A stretch of 54,441 nucleotides of DNA from an uncultured Rhizobium sp. (lineage in GTDB: Bacteria > Pseudomonadota > Alphaproteobacteria > Rhizobiales > Rhizobiaceae): assembly GCA_945952315.1 (NCBI GenBank), contig CAMFIE010000028.1, positions 1-54,441 on the forward strand. Reading direction: 5' to 3'. Of this stretch, positions 25,172 to 34,260 are shown one piece after another. The notes under the pieces are model-generated. The model saw only the letters and a list, made by a program, of their open reading frames with translations, did not search any database and was not told where the DNA came from. The translations under genes were made by a program, and so were the position numbers. Positions within the stretch are counted from its first letter, which is position 1; each line of letters starts with the position of its first letter.

Positions 25172-26787
25172 CGCGACGGCGTCCAGCTTTCGGCGGCCTT
25201 GCCGGGAGACACGACATAAAAGCCGTTGGCCGCAACCGTCTGCCAGTCCCCTTCCCTGCCATCCGGCCAGATCACCCGGAATTCGACATCCTTGTCGGCG
25301 CCGACCCCGAAGTGGTGCCAGCCGAGCGCGCCGCCCGCATGGCCGCCGCCGATGGTGATTTCGCGGCGCATCACATGGCCCGCATTCTTCACCTCGATCC
25401 AGGAGCCGATGGCGTCGCGGTTCGCGCCCGGGTTCTCGAGCCGGAACTCGATCCAGTTGCCTGCCCTGGCGGTGGTGTTTTCCCAGATCTCGGCATCCTT
25501 CCAGCGGTTCGAGACCACCAGATCCACCTTGCCGTCGAGATTGAAATCGGTGAGCGCTGCCCCGCGCGAGATGTTCATGCTCGCCACATTGGCGGCAAGG
25601 CCCATCTCGATGAAATTGCCCTCGTCGTTCTGGACCAAAAGGTTGTTCGGGTCGCGCTTGGCGAAGTCCGGCATTTCCGCCACATTGCCCTTGGCGATGA
25701 ACAGATCGACACGGCCATCATTGTTCACGTCCTCGAACTGCGTGTGCCAGGCGGTCGACGGATGCCAGTCATCGCCGGTATAAGGGCGATGAGCGGTTGC
25801 GCCATGCGCAAAGGCCACGTCCTTGTAGGTCGCCGGGCCCTTGCCATCCTTGGGCAGGGTTGCGAGCGCCTGCAGCTTGTTGTCGGCCATGCTGGTCAGG
25901 AAATATTCCGGATAGCCGTCGAAATCGAGGTCATAGCTGGCGATGCCCATGCCCCAGATGCGCAGGTATTTCCAGCCTTCCTCCTCGCTGTAGAGCACGG
26001 GTTCCCCACCGGGCGGGATGTGCCACATTTGCTCGCGGCCACCCTTGTAATATTCGCGGTCGTTGGAGACGCGCAAGCTCGGCGTGCCGGAACGGTTCCA
26101 GTCGGTAAACAGCATGGAAAGCGCGCAGAAGCTGGGCTTCAACGGCTTGGGTGCCGCAAACCGCTTGCTCTCGATGCCGGGTGCCTGTTCCGGGCGGTGC
26201 AGCCAGTTGTCGGTGCAGGAGCCCCAGGGCAGCATGTCCTGCTCCGGATCGATGTAATTACCGACGGCGAGTGTCGGCCAGTTGTTGCCCTTTTCCCAGG
26301 TCGCGGCGAAGGATGCGCTCCAGGCCTTGCCCCCATCGAAATTCCACGCCTCGTTTGCCCGCTCGAACTGGCAGGCACCCTTGCCGCGCATCACGATGTT
26401 TTCGCCGAGCCGCAGCAGGACCAAATCCATGATGCCGTCACTGTCGATATCAATAGGATATGAGCCCAGCAGATTGTCCACCTCAAGGCCGGACGTCTGC
26501 TCGCTGAAGGTCAGCTTGCCACCCCGCGTGCTGTCATTGCGGTAGAATTTCGCCTTGTCCGTGCCGCCCGGCAGAAGCAGATCCGGATAGCCATCCGCAT
26601 TGCAATCGAAGGCGGAAACCCCACCGCCGACCATGAATTCCCAGTCTCCCTGATAGCGGCTGGAAAGGCCGCTGGTGCCAGTCTGGTTGTCGAATGTCGG
26701 CGTTACCGGCTGGCCCGCCTGCGCAAGGCCCGCCTGAAAGACGCTGATGGATAGGGCAAGAATGCCCGCAACTATGCCTGGACGCAT
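25168..26787 (-). CDS. secreted FG-GAP/VCBS repeat protein with ASPIC/UnbV domain (CRTAC1-like)
   Basis: The product has 539 residues with a signal peptide (MRPGIVAGILALSISVFQAGLAQA). It carries a series of calcium-binding propeller motifs of the DxDxDG type: DCNADGYPDLLLPG, DIDSDGIMDLVLLR, DLDFDGYPEYFLTS, DVNNDGRVDLFIAKG and DFNLDGKVDLVVSN. The C-terminal 90 residues (GSWIEVKNAGHVMRREITIG...WPDGREGDWQ) form an ASPIC/UnbV domain. By family this is an extracytoplasmic beta-propeller; its ligand is unknown. It starts 10 bp after the haloperoxidase-like gene and is clearly co-transcribed with it, so the two probably act together in the periplasm or outside the cell. Confidence 0.88.
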   Translation of the reverse strand: MRPGIVAGILALSISVFQAGLAQAGQPVTPTFDNQTGTSGLSSRYQGDWEFMVGGGVSAFDCNADGYPDLLLPGGTDKAKFYRNDSTRGGKLTFSEQTSGLEVDNLLGSYPIDIDSDGIMDLVLLRLGENIVMRGKGACQFERANEAWNFDGGKAWSASFAATWEKGNNWPTLAVGNYIDPEQDMLPWGSCTDNWLHRPEQAPGIESKRFAAPKPLKPSFCALSMLFTDWNRSGTPSLRVSNDREYYKGGREQMWHIPPGGEPVLYSEEEGWKYLRIWGMGIASYDLDFDGYPEYFLTSMADNKLQALATLPKDGKGPATYKDVAFAHGATAHRPYTGDDWHPSTAWHTQFEDVNNDGRVDLFIAKGNVAEMPDFAKRDPNNLLVQNDEGNFIEMGLAANVASMNISRGAALTDFNLDGKVDLVVSNRWKDAEIWENTTARAGNWIEFRLENPGANRDAIGSWIEVKNAGHVMRREITIGGGHAGGALGWHHFGVGADKDVEFRVIWPDGREGDWQTVAANGFYVVSPGKAAESWTPSR

Positions 26788-26797
26788 GATATCGGCC

Positions 26798-28126
26798 TCA
26801 TTTCCGGGTCTTCAGCGCCACCGTATAGGCGCCGATGCAATAGCCCTGCTGCAAGCCGCGCTCGATCGCCGCGCGGAAATGGATGCCGCCATAAAGCCGC
26901 GAAATCGCAGCCTCTTCCGCGGCGGCCTTGAAGCTTGCGAAGTGCCGCGTCGGGATATTGTCCGCCACATGGGTGGAATCATCGAAGGCATAGTTTTCGC
27001 CGAAAATGCTGGCGAGCACCGCAGCCGCGGCACCCGACTGGGTGCTATGCCCGCTCGGATATTCCGGGAAGGGTGGCGTGATCAGCAGCGTCTCCCATTT
27101 GGGATCGATCACCTTCTTGATGTAGCTCACCGGGCGGATCAGGTCATATTCATACTTGCTGTCCCAGCAGCCGATGAAGCCATCCGCAACCGCAACGCCG
27201 AGCCGCGCCATCGTATCGACCACGGTCGGGAGGTCGGACTTTTCCTTGTCCATGATTTCCCAGGCAACAGAGACCCAGTGGCCGGGGGGCGTGGGTGACA
27301 ACATCGGATCATCCGACCAGAAGCGGGCAATCGTCTTCTGTTCCGGTGTGAGGGTCTTGACGGTGTTGTAGACCTCCTCAGCCTCCTTGTAGAAGGCAGA
27401 GCCCTTCTCCTCGCTGTATTCGATGGGCGGCGGGAGTCGGCAGGTGGAGCCCTTCGGCATGGCGAAGGTCCGGGTCTTGCCCCAGTTCGGCAAAAGCGGC
27501 ATCTGCTGCTGGCGGATGAGCGAGGTGGGCACCCAGTGGCCGGGCTTCGGGTTCAGATCATATTTCAGCGGAAAGCCCATGTTCTGGACATCCGCACCGC
27601 CATCGCTCTTCGACCATTCGAGAATGGCCTTGGCCACCGCCTGCCCATAATCGGTCGAGCGCTTCACCACGTCATCCGGCAGGCCATCGGAAACCTTGGC
27701 ATGCATCTTCTTTTCGGTCGCGGCAAAGGCATGCTGGCCGGTCGGGCCGGTATGGCTGAAGAATTCCTTCATCGAATAGGCCATGGCCGCATTCAGCACC
27801 ACGCCATCATCATAGGCCATACCCTTTTCACGGGCGGGAACGGCGGTGAGACCGTTCAGCTGGCCGGCAAGCGTCTGCAGATGGGCATCGCCCCCCGCCG
27901 CCGCTTCATAGACCGTCACGCCGATATAGGCGAAGGAGCGGGCGGCAACCGGTGGCGAATAATTCGACGTATGGCGAACCAGTTCCAGCACCAGCCGATA
28001 CCAGGTCTGCAACACCTTCTGCGGCGGCATGCGCTCGGCATGCGAAACGCCGGTCATGACAGGCGTCAGCATCAGCAAGACAATGATCACGGCTGCCCGC
28101 GCCCGCATCCACAGCAGGTTCAACAT
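26798..28126 (-). CDS. vanadium-haloperoxidase-like PAP2-superfamily protein, exported
   Basis: The product has 442 residues. An N-terminal signal or anchor (about 1-31) is followed by an all-helical domain. PAP2/VHPO phosphate or vanadate-site motifs near the C-terminus are YPSGHST (with the Ser-Gly-His triad) and SRLYGGIHFRAAIERG, which supplies the final Arg/His. A basic residue upstream, expected in motif 1, was not clearly placed. The overall layout, length and the partner ASPIC/UnbV gene fit bacterial proteins annotated as vanadium-dependent haloperoxidases. Whether vanadate is bound or phosphate esters are cleaved cannot be told from sequence. It is first in a two-gene operon. Confidence 0.82.
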   Translation of the reverse strand: MLNLLWMRARAAVIIVLLMLTPVMTGVSHAERMPPQKVLQTWYRLVLELVRHTSNYSPPVAARSFAYIGVTVYEAAAGGDAHLQTLAGQLNGLTAVPAREKGMAYDDGVVLNAAMAYSMKEFFSHTGPTGQHAFAATEKKMHAKVSDGLPDDVVKRSTDYGQAVAKAILEWSKSDGGADVQNMGFPLKYDLNPKPGHWVPTSLIRQQQMPLLPNWGKTRTFAMPKGSTCRLPPPIEYSEEKGSAFYKEAEEVYNTVKTLTPEQKTIARFWSDDPMLSPTPPGHWVSVAWEIMDKEKSDLPTVVDTMARLGVAVADGFIGCWDSKYEYDLIRPVSYIKKVIDPKWETLLITPPFPEYPSGHSTQSGAAAAVLASIFGENYAFDDSTHVADNIPTRHFASFKAAAEEAAISRLYGGIHFRAAIERGLQQGYCIGAYTVALKTRK

Positions 28127-28265
28127 GTTTCCTCCAGACCTGGAATTCCCCTTTTAGCCTTTAGTGGCATGGATTCGGGTGGTCTGTCACCATGTTCGCT
28201 TTAAATCGATTATTATCATTTTTTACGCGGAAAAGGGGTAAGCCATTCCCGGCGCAGAATAGGAC

Positions 28266-28298
28266 AAAAGGCCCGCCTTACTGGGGAGCGGGCCTTTT
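28266..28298. terminator. bidirectional terminator after the TadG-like gene
   Basis: An 11-bp stem (AAAAGGCCCGC, 28266-28276 with GCGGGCCTTTT, 28288-28298) has an 11-nt loop. The A/T ends supply a T-run on either strand. On the minus strand it ends the TadG-like transcript 44 bp after the stop and insulates the haloperoxidase operon. Confidence 0.8.
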
Positions 28299-28341
28299 GC
28301 TTTGCACCCCCGATACGTCCCCGGGAGATGCGAAGGAGAAC

Positions 28342-29631
28342 TTAGCCGGTGAGCCGCGGCGTCGAGATGATGCGCACGAACAGCGTGTTCATGGCGTCCG
28401 AAATGCCTTGGGTCGGGCTCACTTCGAAAAACAGGCCATCCGAGGCGCAGGAACGCATCCTGGTGGCAATTTCGCTCTGGAACGGCTTGATCCAGGCATT
28501 GTACCAGCCGTTTGTCGGCAGCGGCAGATAGGTGGTGTAAAGCACCGCGACCTTGTAACCCGCTGTCTTCAGGGCAGTGCAATACTGCACGTCGATCGGC
28601 TCCATGCATCGCCCGCCGGTCACCTTCTTGGTGCAGGTTGTGGGCTTGTAGCTGTCACCTACACCATCGGCCACGAAGAACACCACCTTTTCAGGTGTTT
28701 GCGAGGAGGAGCCGTTGCCCGGCTTGCCAATCTTGTCCTTGATCTGCGTCAGCGCGGTGTCGAAGCTCGTCTGCTGGTCATTGTCGTAGCCCTGACGCGG
28801 AATGGTCATCAGCTGAACACCCGCCGCCTTCTGCTTGGCATCATCGAGATCAACCGTGAGCGGCGACACTTCGAGCAGCTTGATGTCTTCGGCCTTCTCG
28901 CCAAACGTATAGATCGCCATGCGATACTGGTTGGAAACCGTGCGGCTCTGCTTTGCCTTGTCCATAAGGCTGGCTGTCGCCTGCGCGAGAACGTCGATGC
29001 GGGTGGTCACCCCCAGCTTCTTTGCAAGGTTGTAATAGTCGTTCTTGTTTTCCACGCCATTGGCAACGATGTGGCAGGCAAAGGCGCATTGATCCGGCGT
29101 ATTGGCAACGAGCTTGTTGATATCCGCCGTTGTGGCACCAACGCCCATGGACGGCGTGTTGTCCAGCAGCAGATAGAAGTCGCGGAAGGTCTGCGTGGCA
29201 AATTCCGCGGTCGCCTTGCCGGAAAAGGTGATCGTCCTCTGGCCCAGGATGCGGCTGAAGGTCGTGGGAATGCTGCCGGAATAGGTGAGCGTCGAGGAAA
29301 GAACCGTGCCCCGCTTCTTCACATCCACGGATACGGACTGGATTGTCACGCCCGGAATATTCGACATTTCGCCATTGAAGAGTTTCAGAGCATCCGTTTC
29401 GCTCTCCGAAAGCTCTTCGTCTCCGTGATCATAGGAGGTCGTGGTCCCGGTGGATTTTTCCGCAATGGCGCCCACTGCAGCCGCATCGGCCGCCATCTGC
29501 ACATGGCTCTTGGCAATCTGCGCATTGCCAATATCCACTGCCACGCCGATCGCACCGATCATGGGTGCCATCAGCAATGCCGTCGTGAGGCTCAAATTCC
29601 CAGCCCTGTTCCTGATGAACCGACCGAACAT
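28342..29631 (-). CDS. TadE/TadG-like pilus assembly protein with vWA-like domain
   Basis: The product has 429 residues. The N-terminal region FIRNRAGNLSLTTALLMAPMIGAIGVAVDIGNA is the typical TadE/TadG-type single TM with flanking positive charge. A von Willebrand A-like domain follows from about residue 150, opening FYLLLDNTPSMGVG, so the MIDAS DxSxS is degenerate (DNTPS). Later VVFFVADGVGDS matches the second strand. TadG proteins are minor structural or assembly components of Flp/Tad pili. No other tad or cpa genes flank it, so it is an orphan copy. The region upstream is AT-rich and probably contains its promoter. Confidence 0.8.
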   Translation of the reverse strand: MFGRFIRNRAGNLSLTTALLMAPMIGAIGVAVDIGNAQIAKSHVQMAADAAAVGAIAEKSTGTTTSYDHGDEELSESETDALKLFNGEMSNIPGVTIQSVSVDVKKRGTVLSSTLTYSGSIPTTFSRILGQRTITFSGKATAEFATQTFRDFYLLLDNTPSMGVGATTADINKLVANTPDQCAFACHIVANGVENKNDYYNLAKKLGVTTRIDVLAQATASLMDKAKQSRTVSNQYRMAIYTFGEKAEDIKLLEVSPLTVDLDDAKQKAAGVQLMTIPRQGYDNDQQTSFDTALTQIKDKIGKPGNGSSSQTPEKVVFFVADGVGDSYKPTTCTKKVTGGRCMEPIDVQYCTALKTAGYKVAVLYTTYLPLPTNGWYNAWIKPFQSEIATRMRSCASDGLFFEVSPTQGISDAMNTLFVRIISTPRLTG

Positions 29632-30111
29632 ATCCGTAACTCCAAATTGATTGGCTTAGGATTTAAGATAAGCGTTATAAATAACTCCTAATTCATTGCC
29701 TCGCATTTTAACCATCTCGGCAGACCGGATTCCGGGGCGCGTAGCGATTTGAGACAGGCATGGCCCCGCAACCTGCTAACGAAAGGTCGCAAGACAGATC
29801 ATTCTGAAACACAACTCAAAGACGGAATTCGAGTGGCGGGAATCCCTTTGATTGCGGGCTTTTTGCGGCCTTCTGCCCCTGCCTGACAGGTGATCCGTCA
29901 TGTTTTGCAGCCGTTCCGCGATCACAATCGCGGGCCGATAGGGTTAATGCTACAGGTAGAAAATCATTGGAGTGCGCGGGGGGTGGTCAGCCCCCCCGAA
30001 GCCGTGTCAAAAGTTAACGGCCGAACCGGAGGACTGGCCCGAACTGCAACAGAACGGAACAGATTTTGATGCGGATCGGGCTGAAATTTTTTTGAAAAAA
30101 ATGAGGTTTCC
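29632..30111. other. 480-bp gene-poor region before the HAD gene
   Basis: No convincing coding frame is seen. The left part (29640-29720) is AT-rich and likely holds the TadG promoter on the minus strand. A GC hairpin without a T-run (CGGGGGG / CCCCCCG, about 29979-30000) lies in the right half. Short A/T runs (30088-30101) precede the HAD gene. Confidence 0.4.
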
Positions 30112-31059
30112 TTGACAATCGCCTTCCCGACGCCTGCCGGACAGAACCCTTTATGGCCAGAATTCACTGCAAGCGGCGCATTTGCAGGCTATGAATGGGC
30201 GCGCCCCCTGATGCCAAAGCCCAAATTTCCGCGACATTTCGAGCGGGCCGAGGGACTGCTCGCCCTTCAGGACCGGTTTGATGTCTTTGTTTTCGATGCA
30301 TATGGGGTGCTGAATATCGGCGCTGCACCTATTCCCGGTGCGCTTGCCTGCGTGGAAGCGTTGCGCGCGGCGGGCAAGACCTGCGTGGTCGCCACCAATG
30401 CCGCGAGCCTCGATGCCGATGCGGCAATTGCAAAATTCGCCAAACTCGGCTTCCACTTTCCCGGCACCCATATCGCGTCAAGCCGACAGGCCGCGGAAGA
30501 GGCAATCTTGCCGGCTGCCGATAGCAAATGCGTGGCCGTGCTCGGTCTCGACGCAGGTGAAGCCGGTGCCCTTCCCTTTCCTGTGATCCATCCGGGCGAC
30601 GAAATGGCCCTTTATGATCAGGCGGAGATCTTTCTTTTTCTCTCGAACTTGCGGTGGTCGGCGCAGCGGCAGGCGATGCTGGAGCAATCGCTGCAAAAGA
30701 AAAGCCGTCCGGTGATCATCGGCAATCCCGATATCATCGCGCCGCAGGAACACGGCATGAGCACGGAGCCCGGCTATTTCGGCTATCGGCTCGCAAGTCT
30801 GGGGCTCGGCACCGTGCATTTCCACGGCAAACCCTTCCCATCAATCTATGAACGTGTACGCCGCAACCATCCGGCCGCCAAAAATGCCGCTCGCGTCTGC
30901 ATGATCGGCGATACGTTGCATACCGATGTGCTCGGCGGTGCATCGCAAGGCTGGGGCACGGTGCTGGTGACGGAGCACGGCCTGTTCAAGGGCGTGCCGG
31001 TGGAACCCTATATCCACGCCTCCGGCATCGTTCCGGACTTCATCATCCCGACCGTCTGA
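30112..31059 (+). CDS. HAD-superfamily subclass IIA (NagD-like) hydrolase
   Basis: The product is 315 residues from a TTG at 30112, preceded by TGAGGT; the next ATG at 30211 lacks a ribosome site. Motif I is FVFDAYGVLNIG (about residue 59), with nucleophile Asp but Tyr at the +2 position where HAD phosphatases have Asp. Motif II is VVATNAAS, and motif IV is MIGDTLHTDVLGGASQGW. The cap between motifs II and III marks subclass IIA. Substrates of this group are small phosphate esters. The missing second Asp is shared with the DLW/DAY-type IIA proteins of Alphaproteobacteria and may change the chemistry. It is flanked by unrelated minus-strand genes. Confidence 0.82.
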   Translation: MTIAFPTPAGQNPLWPEFTASGAFAGYEWARPLMPKPKFPRHFERAEGLLALQDRFDVFVFDAYGVLNIGAAPIPGALACVEALRAAGKTCVVATNAASLDADAAIAKFAKLGFHFPGTHIASSRQAAEEAILPAADSKCVAVLGLDAGEAGALPFPVIHPGDEMALYDQAEIFLFLSNLRWSAQRQAMLEQSLQKKSRPVIIGNPDIIAPQEHGMSTEPGYFGYRLASLGLGTVHFHGKPFPSIYERVRRNHPAAKNAARVCMIGDTLHTDVLGGASQGWGTVLVTEHGLFKGVPVEPYIHASGIVPDFIIPTV

Positions 31060-31101
31060 TCTGAACTCCGCACGGACGCCCGTTGAACGCGTCCGTCCCG
31101 C

Positions 31102-32511
31102 CTATAGCGGAACCTGCATGGTGGAACAATGCAGCCCGCCGCCACCGGAACCGATTGCCGTTATATCGACCTGAACGATATCCCGACCGGCTGCATGGGG
31201 TGCAATCGCATTGAGGGCTGCGGCATCCGCCGCCATGTCTCCGAACATGGGCAGGATGATTGCTCCATTGCAGATATAGAAATTGATGTAGCCGGCCGCG
31301 AAATTTTCCTTTTGGCGAGTGGACAAACCCTGACCATAGCTTTGCGGTGCGACCAGCGGGACCAGTTTGAGCGCACGCCCGCTTGCGTCGGTCTGCCCTT
31401 GCAGTTCCTGCTGGTGGCGCATCGTCAGGTCACGTTCGCCAGTGGCGTCATGCGTATCGAGCGCATAGGCGACAATTCCCGGTGCCAGGAATTTGGCATA
31501 GAAATCCACATGCCCGTTGGTAATATCGGTTTCGTCTTCCGCGCCAATGTCCGGGAACACAGCCGTCCCGGTCAGCCAGATCACTTTTGTAACGCCGAGA
31601 AGCCGGAAAAGTTCCTCCTCCACTTCCGCCTTTGCATTTGGCCGCAGCGTCGCACTGGCAACTGTCCTGCCATCCATCTCGACATCAAACAGCTGCGGAT
31701 TGCGGTTGACATGCAAGATGGAAGAAGCGGTTACGATGGCCGTGCCCTGCCCATCAAGCTCTAGGGCGCCCCCTTCCAGGGTGAGTGTGCTTTTCACCAG
31801 CTCGCATCCCTGCCGCTGCGCAATCAGAGCGGCAACCTGCTGGTCTTTTTCAAAGGGCTGGTAGAAATGAGCGGGTTTTGTGCGGTTGCTGCCGCGCGGA
31901 GCATACCGGCTTCTTGAATTGGCATTTCCCCAGCCATTGAAGTTGAAGCCGATTGCGACCTGCTGGTCCGGTGCATCAGCGCTCTTTGCAAAGACCGGCG
32001 CGGTGTCACGCATCCAGTAATCGTTGAAACCATCAGGCACCAGCACCAGTTCCACGCCACCGATACCGGAAGCCCGACCTTCATAGCGCTGATGGATGAC
32101 CGGGTTACGTTTGCTGGGCGTTTCAAGAAGCTGCCGCGCAATCGCCCTTTCCTCTTCGCCAAGCACCAGCATCACAACCGGTTCCGTGGCACCAATCGCC
32201 TTGGCCACATCCACAAGATCACGGCGAACCCAGGAGAGGCCCGCGTTGCTGCCAGAGGGTTCGGTCCAGATATCATCCCTGCCAGACGCAAAGGCCATGT
32301 AGGTCAGGGCGTGCCGCTCCTCCTCGCCCGGGGCGATGAACCGGGGAGAAGCCGACCGGGCGATGCGGCCACCATTTTTCGGATTTCCGGCGACGTAGCC
32401 AGAAAGCGCAACACTTCCCGGGCCAGCACCAAGAAGAGAGAATGCAGCCAGTTTCGCAAGGCCGACCGTCATGTTCCGACGACCGATTCGTTTGGCATCA
32501 TTGACCAGCAT
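31102..32511 (-). CDS. agmatine/peptidylarginine deiminase-family protein with Tat-like signal
   Basis: The product is 469 residues from the ATG at 32511; the frame is open to a GTG at 32577, and no start has a strong ribosome site. A twin-arginine-like N-terminus (RIGRRNMTVGLAKLAAFSLLG) suggests export in folded form. The deiminase fold is marked by DYWMRDTAPVF, EGGALELDG, NGHVDFYAKF and the catalytic Cys in GGGGLHCSTMQVPL at the C-terminus. Cytosolic agmatine deiminases share these motifs but are shorter and lack a signal. The exported location and extra residues point to action on peptides or extracellular guanidino compounds. The substrate is unknown. Confidence 0.82.
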   Translation of the reverse strand: MLVNDAKRIGRRNMTVGLAKLAAFSLLGAGPGSVALSGYVAGNPKNGGRIARSASPRFIAPGEEERHALTYMAFASGRDDIWTEPSGSNAGLSWVRRDLVDVAKAIGATEPVVMLVLGEEERAIARQLLETPSKRNPVIHQRYEGRASGIGGVELVLVPDGFNDYWMRDTAPVFAKSADAPDQQVAIGFNFNGWGNANSRSRYAPRGSNRTKPAHFYQPFEKDQQVAALIAQRQGCELVKSTLTLEGGALELDGQGTAIVTASSILHVNRNPQLFDVEMDGRTVASATLRPNAKAEVEEELFRLLGVTKVIWLTGTAVFPDIGAEDETDITNGHVDFYAKFLAPGIVAYALDTHDATGERDLTMRHQQELQGQTDASGRALKLVPLVAPQSYGQGLSTRQKENFAAGYINFYICNGAIILPMFGDMAADAAALNAIAPHAAGRDIVQVDITAIGSGGGGLHCSTMQVPL

Positions 32512-32733
32512 GGACGTCTGTCTTCCCCCCGGAAAAGCCATTGGCGACCGAACGGCCACCGGCAACCCTTTGCGCACCGGAATTGATCATAGCAACCAAT
32601 AGCTACAGTCGCAGCAAAAATGACAACAATCCCATCATCTGAGACGCTGTTGGCACCGGTTTGCAGAGATCGCATTGAAAAGCCCGTCGACAAGGTCAGG
32701 GCGATCCGGCCTTTGCTTCATCAGGGGTGCTGG

Positions 32734-33507
32734 CTACACCCGACGGTTCCAGACATCCAGTTGCTCTGCCTTCACCATATCGGCCGCGCCAGCCGGGCGA
32801 ACCGTGCGATACATGGGGTTCTTTGCCTCGATAACCTCGATAATGGCTTCGATCATTTCTGCGGGATCGCTCTGGTGGGTGAGTTCACGCACCGGCCAGT
32901 GCGCAACAACGCGCTCTCCCTGCTCCCACCATTGGTCCATGCTCTCCATGCCCGTATCGTTGAACCCCGTGCGGAAAGCGCCCGGATTGACGGTGACCAC
33001 GTCCACGCCATAGGGCTTGAGCTCGTCATGCAGAGCCGAGCATATGGCTTCCACCGCATGTTTGGATGCAGCATAGGCGCCATCGAATGGCACCTTGACC
33101 AGACCCGCAACGGAGGAAGTCCAGACAATCCTGCCCGAACCGCGCTTCACCATCTGCCGTCCAAAGCCTTGGGCAACCTCAAGCGCGCCAAAGACATTCG
33201 TCTCGAAAACAGACCGCATGACGGACATCGGGATCTCAAGCATGGGACCGGATTCCATGATACCCGCATTGTTGAAGAGCACATCGATTTCGAAACCGAA
33301 GGCCTTGTTCCGATCGATCTCGTTGAGAACATCCAGCTTGATGACCTGCAGGTCCAGCCCTTCTTCTTTCGCGGCCTGGCGCAGCTCCGAGACCTGCGGC
33401 CAGATCTGGCAGCCTGCAATCACCTGATGCCCTCTTTTGGCCAGTCCGAAGGCCACGCCCCGTCCGAAACCGGAAGCCGCACCTGTGATGAGCACGATTT
33501 TCCCCAT
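32734..33507 (-). CDS. short-chain dehydrogenase/reductase
   Basis: The product has 257 residues: a classical SDR with TGAASGFGRG as the Rossmann nucleotide loop, NNAG (about residue 82-85), a catalytic Ser in WTSSVAG and YAASK as the Tyr/Lys pair. The C-terminus is variable, as usual for the substrate-binding loop, so substrate and cofactor preference cannot be assigned. It lies 20 bp after the LuxR-type gene, in the order hchA–luxR–SDR on one transcript, which suggests it reduces a carbonyl or aldehyde under the same control. Confidence 0.88.
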   Translation of the reverse strand: MGKIVLITGAASGFGRGVAFGLAKRGHQVIAGCQIWPQVSELRQAAKEEGLDLQVIKLDVLNEIDRNKAFGFEIDVLFNNAGIMESGPMLEIPMSVMRSVFETNVFGALEVAQGFGRQMVKRGSGRIVWTSSVAGLVKVPFDGAYAASKHAVEAICSALHDELKPYGVDVVTVNPGAFRTGFNDTGMESMDQWWEQGERVVAHWPVRELTHQSDPAEMIEAIIEVIEAKNPMYRTVRPAGAADMVKAEQLDVWNRRV

Positions 33508-33527
33508 GCCGCTTCTCCCTTTGTCTT

Positions 33528-34247
33528 TCAGACTGAAATGTTGCGGTTGCGTATGGCAACCCGGATCGCCTGGGCGGTTGTGGCAACGCCCAGACGCTTT
33601 CTTATGCGTCGCAGATGATTTTCAACGGTCCGTTCCGAAATGCCGAGGATCGCGGCAATTTCCGCCTGCTGCCTGCCGGAGGCAATCCAGGTGAGAACCT
33701 CCCGCTCCCGGGCGGATAGCTCGCCGGACGGATTTTCCGCAGGCCCCTCGAGGATCCGGCGGGCCGCGTTGAAGGCCGAGGCGGCAATCAGGCTGAGGGC
33801 GAGACGGGTCTGCAGCGACGAATCGATAGTCTCCCCACCCAGACTCATGCCGCCCTCCAGCCCGAGCGCCCCGAAAACCGGGATCTGGACCCCGTGAATG
33901 CCGGGGCCGCGCGGGCTGGCTACGACCTTGTAGGAATTGGCCTCATCCCCGGGCATTTTGGTCCAGAAGAACGGCGCATTCGCAGCGAATACATGGCGGG
34001 TGACGGGACAGCGCTGGAAATAGTGCTTGGCATCGATTTTTTCCGAACCCGGAAACCAGTCTCCCTCGATCCAGAGAATGTTCTGCACCACTTCATCATG
34101 CAGCGCTGCCACCGAGAACAGAACGAAACGGTCATATCCAAGTGACTTGGAAAACTTCCGCACCTCGTCCTTGATCGTTGAAAGCTTGTCTGCGCCTTCA
34201 ATCCTGATCGTGCATCGGAATGCCGCTTCAGATATGCCTGATTTCAT
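33528..34247 (-). CDS. LuxR-type regulator with atypical ligand pocket (LuxR solo)
   Basis: The product is 239 residues from the ATG at 34247; no clear ribosome site, but translation may be coupled to hchA, which ends 13 bp upstream. An autoinducer-binding-like domain spans about 15-160. The C-terminal LuxR helix-turn-helix is LSAREREVLTWIASGRQQAEIAAILGISERTVENHLRRI. Aligning on the invariant CP-x13-W spacing, the positions equal to TraR Trp57, Tyr61 and Asp70 are Gly, Ile and Cys (RCPVTRHV). The residues that normally hold an acyl-homoserine lactone are therefore mostly lost, while Trp85 is kept. No luxI gene is present. The signal may not be an AHL. Confidence 0.85.
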   Translation of the reverse strand: MKSGISEAAFRCTIRIEGADKLSTIKDEVRKFSKSLGYDRFVLFSVAALHDEVVQNILWIEGDWFPGSEKIDAKHYFQRCPVTRHVFAANAPFFWTKMPGDEANSYKVVASPRGPGIHGVQIPVFGALGLEGGMSLGGETIDSSLQTRLALSLIAASAFNAARRILEGPAENPSGELSAREREVLTWIASGRQQAEIAAILGISERTVENHLRRIRKRLGVATTAQAIRVAIRNRNISV

Positions 34248-34260
34248 TGAATGATATACT

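Noticed and set aside
29977-30002. GC hairpin near 29979-30000 as a terminator
   Set aside because: There is no T-run on either strand and no adjacent gene end that would need it.
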